Below the pieces are notes generated by a model. The model did not search any database and had not been told where the DNA came from. It was given only the letters and a program-made list of their open reading frames with translations. A DNA stretch of 24,838 nt from Clostridiales bacterium UBA3259 (GTDB lineage: Bacteria; Bacillota_A; Clostridia; Oscillospirales; Oscillospiraceae): positions 1 through 24,838 of the forward strand of contig DEUP01000040.1 of assembly GCA_002362625.1 (NCBI GenBank), given 5' to 3'. Below are positions 22,720 through 24,838 of this stretch, in pieces. The position numbers and the translations under genes were made by a program. Numbering within the stretch: the first letter of the stretch is position 1; the number at the start of each line of letters is the position of its first letter.

Positions 22720-23768
22720 TCCAGAATCACCTTTTCTTCGCTTTCTACAATGCTGCCCATGACATAGGCGTCTTCACCGTTTTCCTTCAGAATGGACAGG
22801 GCCAGCTCCGCCTGGTCGGCAGGCACCACAATGCTCATGCCCACGCCCATGTTGTAGGTGTTGTACATATCCCGCTGCGGAATATTGCCGAAGGAGGCAA
22901 TCAGGTCGAAAATGGGCAGGACACGAATGTCGCTCTTTTTGATCCTCGCACCCAGACCGTCGGGGATGGAACGGGGAATATTTTCATAGAAGCCGCCGCC
23001 GGTGATGTGGGAAATGCCCTTTACGTCTACCTTATTCAGCAGAGCCAGCACAGGCTTGACATAAATCCGGGTGGGGGTCAGCAGGGTCTCGGCGATGGTC
23101 TTGCCGCCTAATTCCTCACGGGGGACATACAGAAGAGGATCGTTGTTGTCGATGTTAAAGACCTTCCGGCACAGGGAGAAGCCATTGGAATGGATGCCGG
23201 TGGAGGGCAGGGCGATGACCACATCTCCCGCCTGCATCCGGGTCTTATCCAGAATCTTCTTCTTATCCACGATGCCCACGGCAAAGCCCGCCAGGTCGTA
23301 ATCATCCACGGGCATCATGCCGGGATGTTCGGCGGTCTCGCCGCCAATCAGGGCGGCCCCGGACTGGACGCAGCCTTCCGCCACGCCGGAGACAATGGAG
23401 GCGATCTTCTCGGGCACGTTTTTGCCGCAGGCGATGTAGTCCAGGAAGAACAGGGGCTTGGCGCCTACGCAGATGATGTCGTTGACACACATGGCCACGG
23501 CGTCAATGCCGATGGTGTCGTGCTTATCCATGAGAATGGCCAGCTTCACCTTGGTGCCGCAGCCGTCGGTGCCGGAGACCAGAACCGGCTCCTCCATCCC
23601 GGCGATGGGCAGACCAAAGCAGCCGCCGAAGCCGCCCACATCGTCCAGACAGCCCTCATTGCGGGTACGGGCAATGTGCTGTTTCATCAATTCCACGGCC
23701 CGGTAACCGGCGGTGATGTCTACACCGGCGGCGGCATAGCTTGCGGAATAGGAATTGTTATGCTCCAT
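22716..23768 (-). CDS. purM: Phosphoribosylformylglycinamidine cyclo-ligase (AIR synthetase)
   Basis: A 350-aa enzyme that closes FGAM to AIR with ATP (step 5). Typical blocks are [20 protein letters not shown] at the N-terminus, then [10 protein letters not shown], the ATP-binding [13 protein letters not shown] and [50 protein letters not shown] and [13 protein letters not shown] follow. It is full length. AAGGAG lies eight bases before ATG 23768. It follows purF after 46 bp and overlaps purN by 4 bp. Confidence 0.97.
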   Translation of the reverse strand: MEHNNSYSASYAAAGVDITAGYRAVELMKQHIARTRNEGCLDDVGGFGGCFGLPIAGMEEPVLVSGTDGCGTKVKLAILMDKHDTIGIDAVAMCVNDIICVGAKPLFFLDYIACGKNVPEKIASIVSGVAEGCVQSGAALIGGETAEHPGMMPVDDYDLAGFAVGIVDKKKILDKTRMQAGDVVIALPSTGIHSNGFSLCRKVFNIDNNDPLLYVPREELGGKTIAETLLTPTRIYVKPVLALLNKVDVKGISHITGGGFYENIPRSIPDGLGARIKKSDIRVLPIFDLIASFGNIPQRDMYNTYNMGVGMSIVVPADQAELALSILKENGEDAYVMGSIVESEEKVILE

Positions 23769-23814
23769 GATAAACTCCTTACAATGTTATTGAAGTCAGA
23801 GGTGGAATAATCGC

Positions 23815-24838
23815 TTATTCTTCACCTGTCCAGCAGTAGGTGCACACCTTATCCCGGTCAAGGCCGATGGCTTCCAGCAGACCGTCCAGGGACTGGTAGC
23901 CCAATGAGTCGAAGCCCATCTTTTCACAGATGGCTTTCAGCATACACTGTCCGCGCTGGGTGGAGGCATCGGCATATTCGTCCAGATGGTCCTGCCCCTC
24001 GCCGCCTTCCAGCTCCTGGATGGTCTTCCGGGCCAGCAGCTCCATTTCGGAGTTGCTTCGGGAGAAGTTCAGGAACTTGCAGCCGTGCATAATGGGAGGA
24101 CAGGCAGAGCGCATATGGACTTCCCTGGCGCCGCTTTCATAGAGGAATTCCACGGTCTCCCGAAGCTGGGTGCCCCGGACGATGGAATCGTCCACAAACA
24201 GCAGCTTCTTGTCCTGAATCAGCTCCGGTACGGGGATCTGCTTCATTTTCGCGACTAAGTTCCGCATCTCCTGATTGGCAGGGGTGAAGGAACGGGGCCA
24301 GGTGGGGGTGTACTTGACAAAGGGACGGGCGAAGGGCTTATGGGATTCGTTGGCATAGCCGATGGCATGGGGCAGACCGGAATCCGGAACGCCTGCCACG
24401 AAGTCCACCTCCGGCAGCGTGCCGTTTTTCATCTCCTCCCGGGCCATGATCTCTCCGTTGCGGTAGCGCATGACCTCCACGTTGACGCCCTCGTAATTGG
24501 AGTTGGGGTAGCCGTAGTAGGTCCACAGGAAGGCGCAGATCTTCATATTCTTACCGGGAGCGGAAAGCTGCTCCACGCCGGTTTCCGTGATTTTCACGAT
24601 CTCCCCGGGGCCAAGCTCATAGCAGTCGTTGTAGCCCAGCTTGTGATAGGCGAAGGACTCAAAGGAGACGCAGCAGCCGTTCTCGTTCTGTCCAACCAGT
24701 ACGGGAAGCCGTCCCACCTTGTCCCGGGCGGCGATGATGCAGTTCTCGAACAGCAGCAGCATGGTACAGGAGCCGTCGATTGTTTCCTGGGCATACCGGA
24801 TGCCGTCCACCAGGTTGTCCGCCCGGTTGATCAGAGCG
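23815..24838 (-). CDS. purF: Amidophosphoribosyltransferase, C-terminal 340 residues (N-terminus cut by window edge)
   Basis: Partial: the frame stays open to the window end (first visible residues ALINRADNLVDGIRYAQETIDGS), so the start lies outside. PurF makes phosphoribosylamine from PRPP and glutamine, the committed step of purine synthesis. The visible part has the end of the Ntn glutaminase domain (FENCIIAARDKVGRLPVLVG), then the phosphoribosyltransferase domain with ARPFVKYTPTWPRSFTP and the PRPP-binding loop LLFVDDSIVRGTQLRE. The C-terminus (CTYCWTGEE) is typical. The catalytic N-terminal cysteine cannot be seen. It is the most upstream gene visible in the purine operon; any PurR box or purine riboswitch would lie to the right of the window. 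Confidence 0.96.
   Translation of the reverse strand, partial: ALINRADNLVDGIRYAQETIDGSCTMLLLFENCIIAARDKVGRLPVLVGQNENGCCVSFESFAYHKLGYNDCYELGPGEIVKITETGVEQLSAPGKNMKICAFLWTYYGYPNSNYEGVNVEVMRYRNGEIMAREEMKNGTLPEVDFVAGVPDSGLPHAIGYANESHKPFARPFVKYTPTWPRSFTPANQEMRNLVAKMKQIPVPELIQDKKLLFVDDSIVRGTQLRETVEFLYESGAREVHMRSACPPIMHGCKFLNFSRSNSEMELLARKTIQELEGGEGQDHLDEYADASTQRGQCMLKAICEKMGFDSLGYQSLDGLLEAIGLDRDKVCTYCWTGEE

Noticed and set aside
1..24838. CRISPR array, rRNA genes, complete insertion sequence or integrase
   Set aside because: I saw no regularly spaced repeats, no rRNA sequence and no transposase or integrase motifs.
23769..24838. Purine riboswitch or PurR box of the purine operon
   Set aside because: The operon continues beyond the right edge (purF is cut), so its control region is not in the window.

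Overview
The window comes from a Gram-positive anaerobe of the Clostridia, most likely an Oscillospirales/Oscillospiraceae-type gut bacterium. The evidence is the protein families present: a clostridial single-chain PurL, a split PurH with a PurO-like IMP cyclohydrolase, a small Spo0A-C-like protein, DUF4180 and DUF3892 proteins, and a Firmicutes rpmH-rnpA-yidD-yidC-jag cluster. Strong AGGAGG ribosome binding sites and 17-nt-spaced sigma-A promoters agree with this. The species cannot be named from sequence alone.

Region 1 (1 to about 5.4 kb) is an accessory block that looks AT-richer than the rest. It ends against a tRNA-Pro(UGG) gene (5209-5284, minus). It carries a GHKL ATPase fused to a PD-(D/E)XK-like nuclease domain (minus), a DUF3892 protein (minus), a two-gene module of an AbrB-like protein and a short HipA-like kinase (plus, ATGA overlap), and a HEPN-domain protein (minus). 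All four look like conflict or defence genes. The block contains a 23-bp perfect direct repeat 1.82 kb apart, a palindrome lodged between the -35 and -10 of the AbrB/HipA promoter, and a truncated tRNA-Pro copy about 200 bp upstream of the intact one. It looks like a small defence island at a tRNA gene, but no integrase is visible.

Region 2 (5.5-8.8 kb) holds small chromosomal genes: DUF4180, a DUF2156 protein overlapping a GNAT acetyltransferase, a small Spo0A-C-like protein and an XRE regulator. A recurring CYAAAGAATG-like motif lies around the XRE promoters and also at the HEPN gene promoter.

Region 3 (8.8-14.98 kb, plus strand) is GC-richer core genome: typA and a CapA-family lipoprotein, then rpmH, rnpA, yidD, yidC and khpB/jag. 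The latter set makes ribosomal protein L34, the RNase P protein and the membrane insertion machinery. It ends at back-to-back terminators (14.94-15.02 kb) that separate it from convergent purine genes.

Region 4 (15.03-24.84 kb, minus strand) is a de novo purine operon, transcribed purF, purM, purN, PurO-like IMP cyclohydrolase, AICAR transformylase, purD, purL. PurF is cut by the window edge and the operon start lies outside. Together these supply most steps from PRPP to IMP. A palindromic repeat between purD and purL encodes the last residues and stop codon of PurD.
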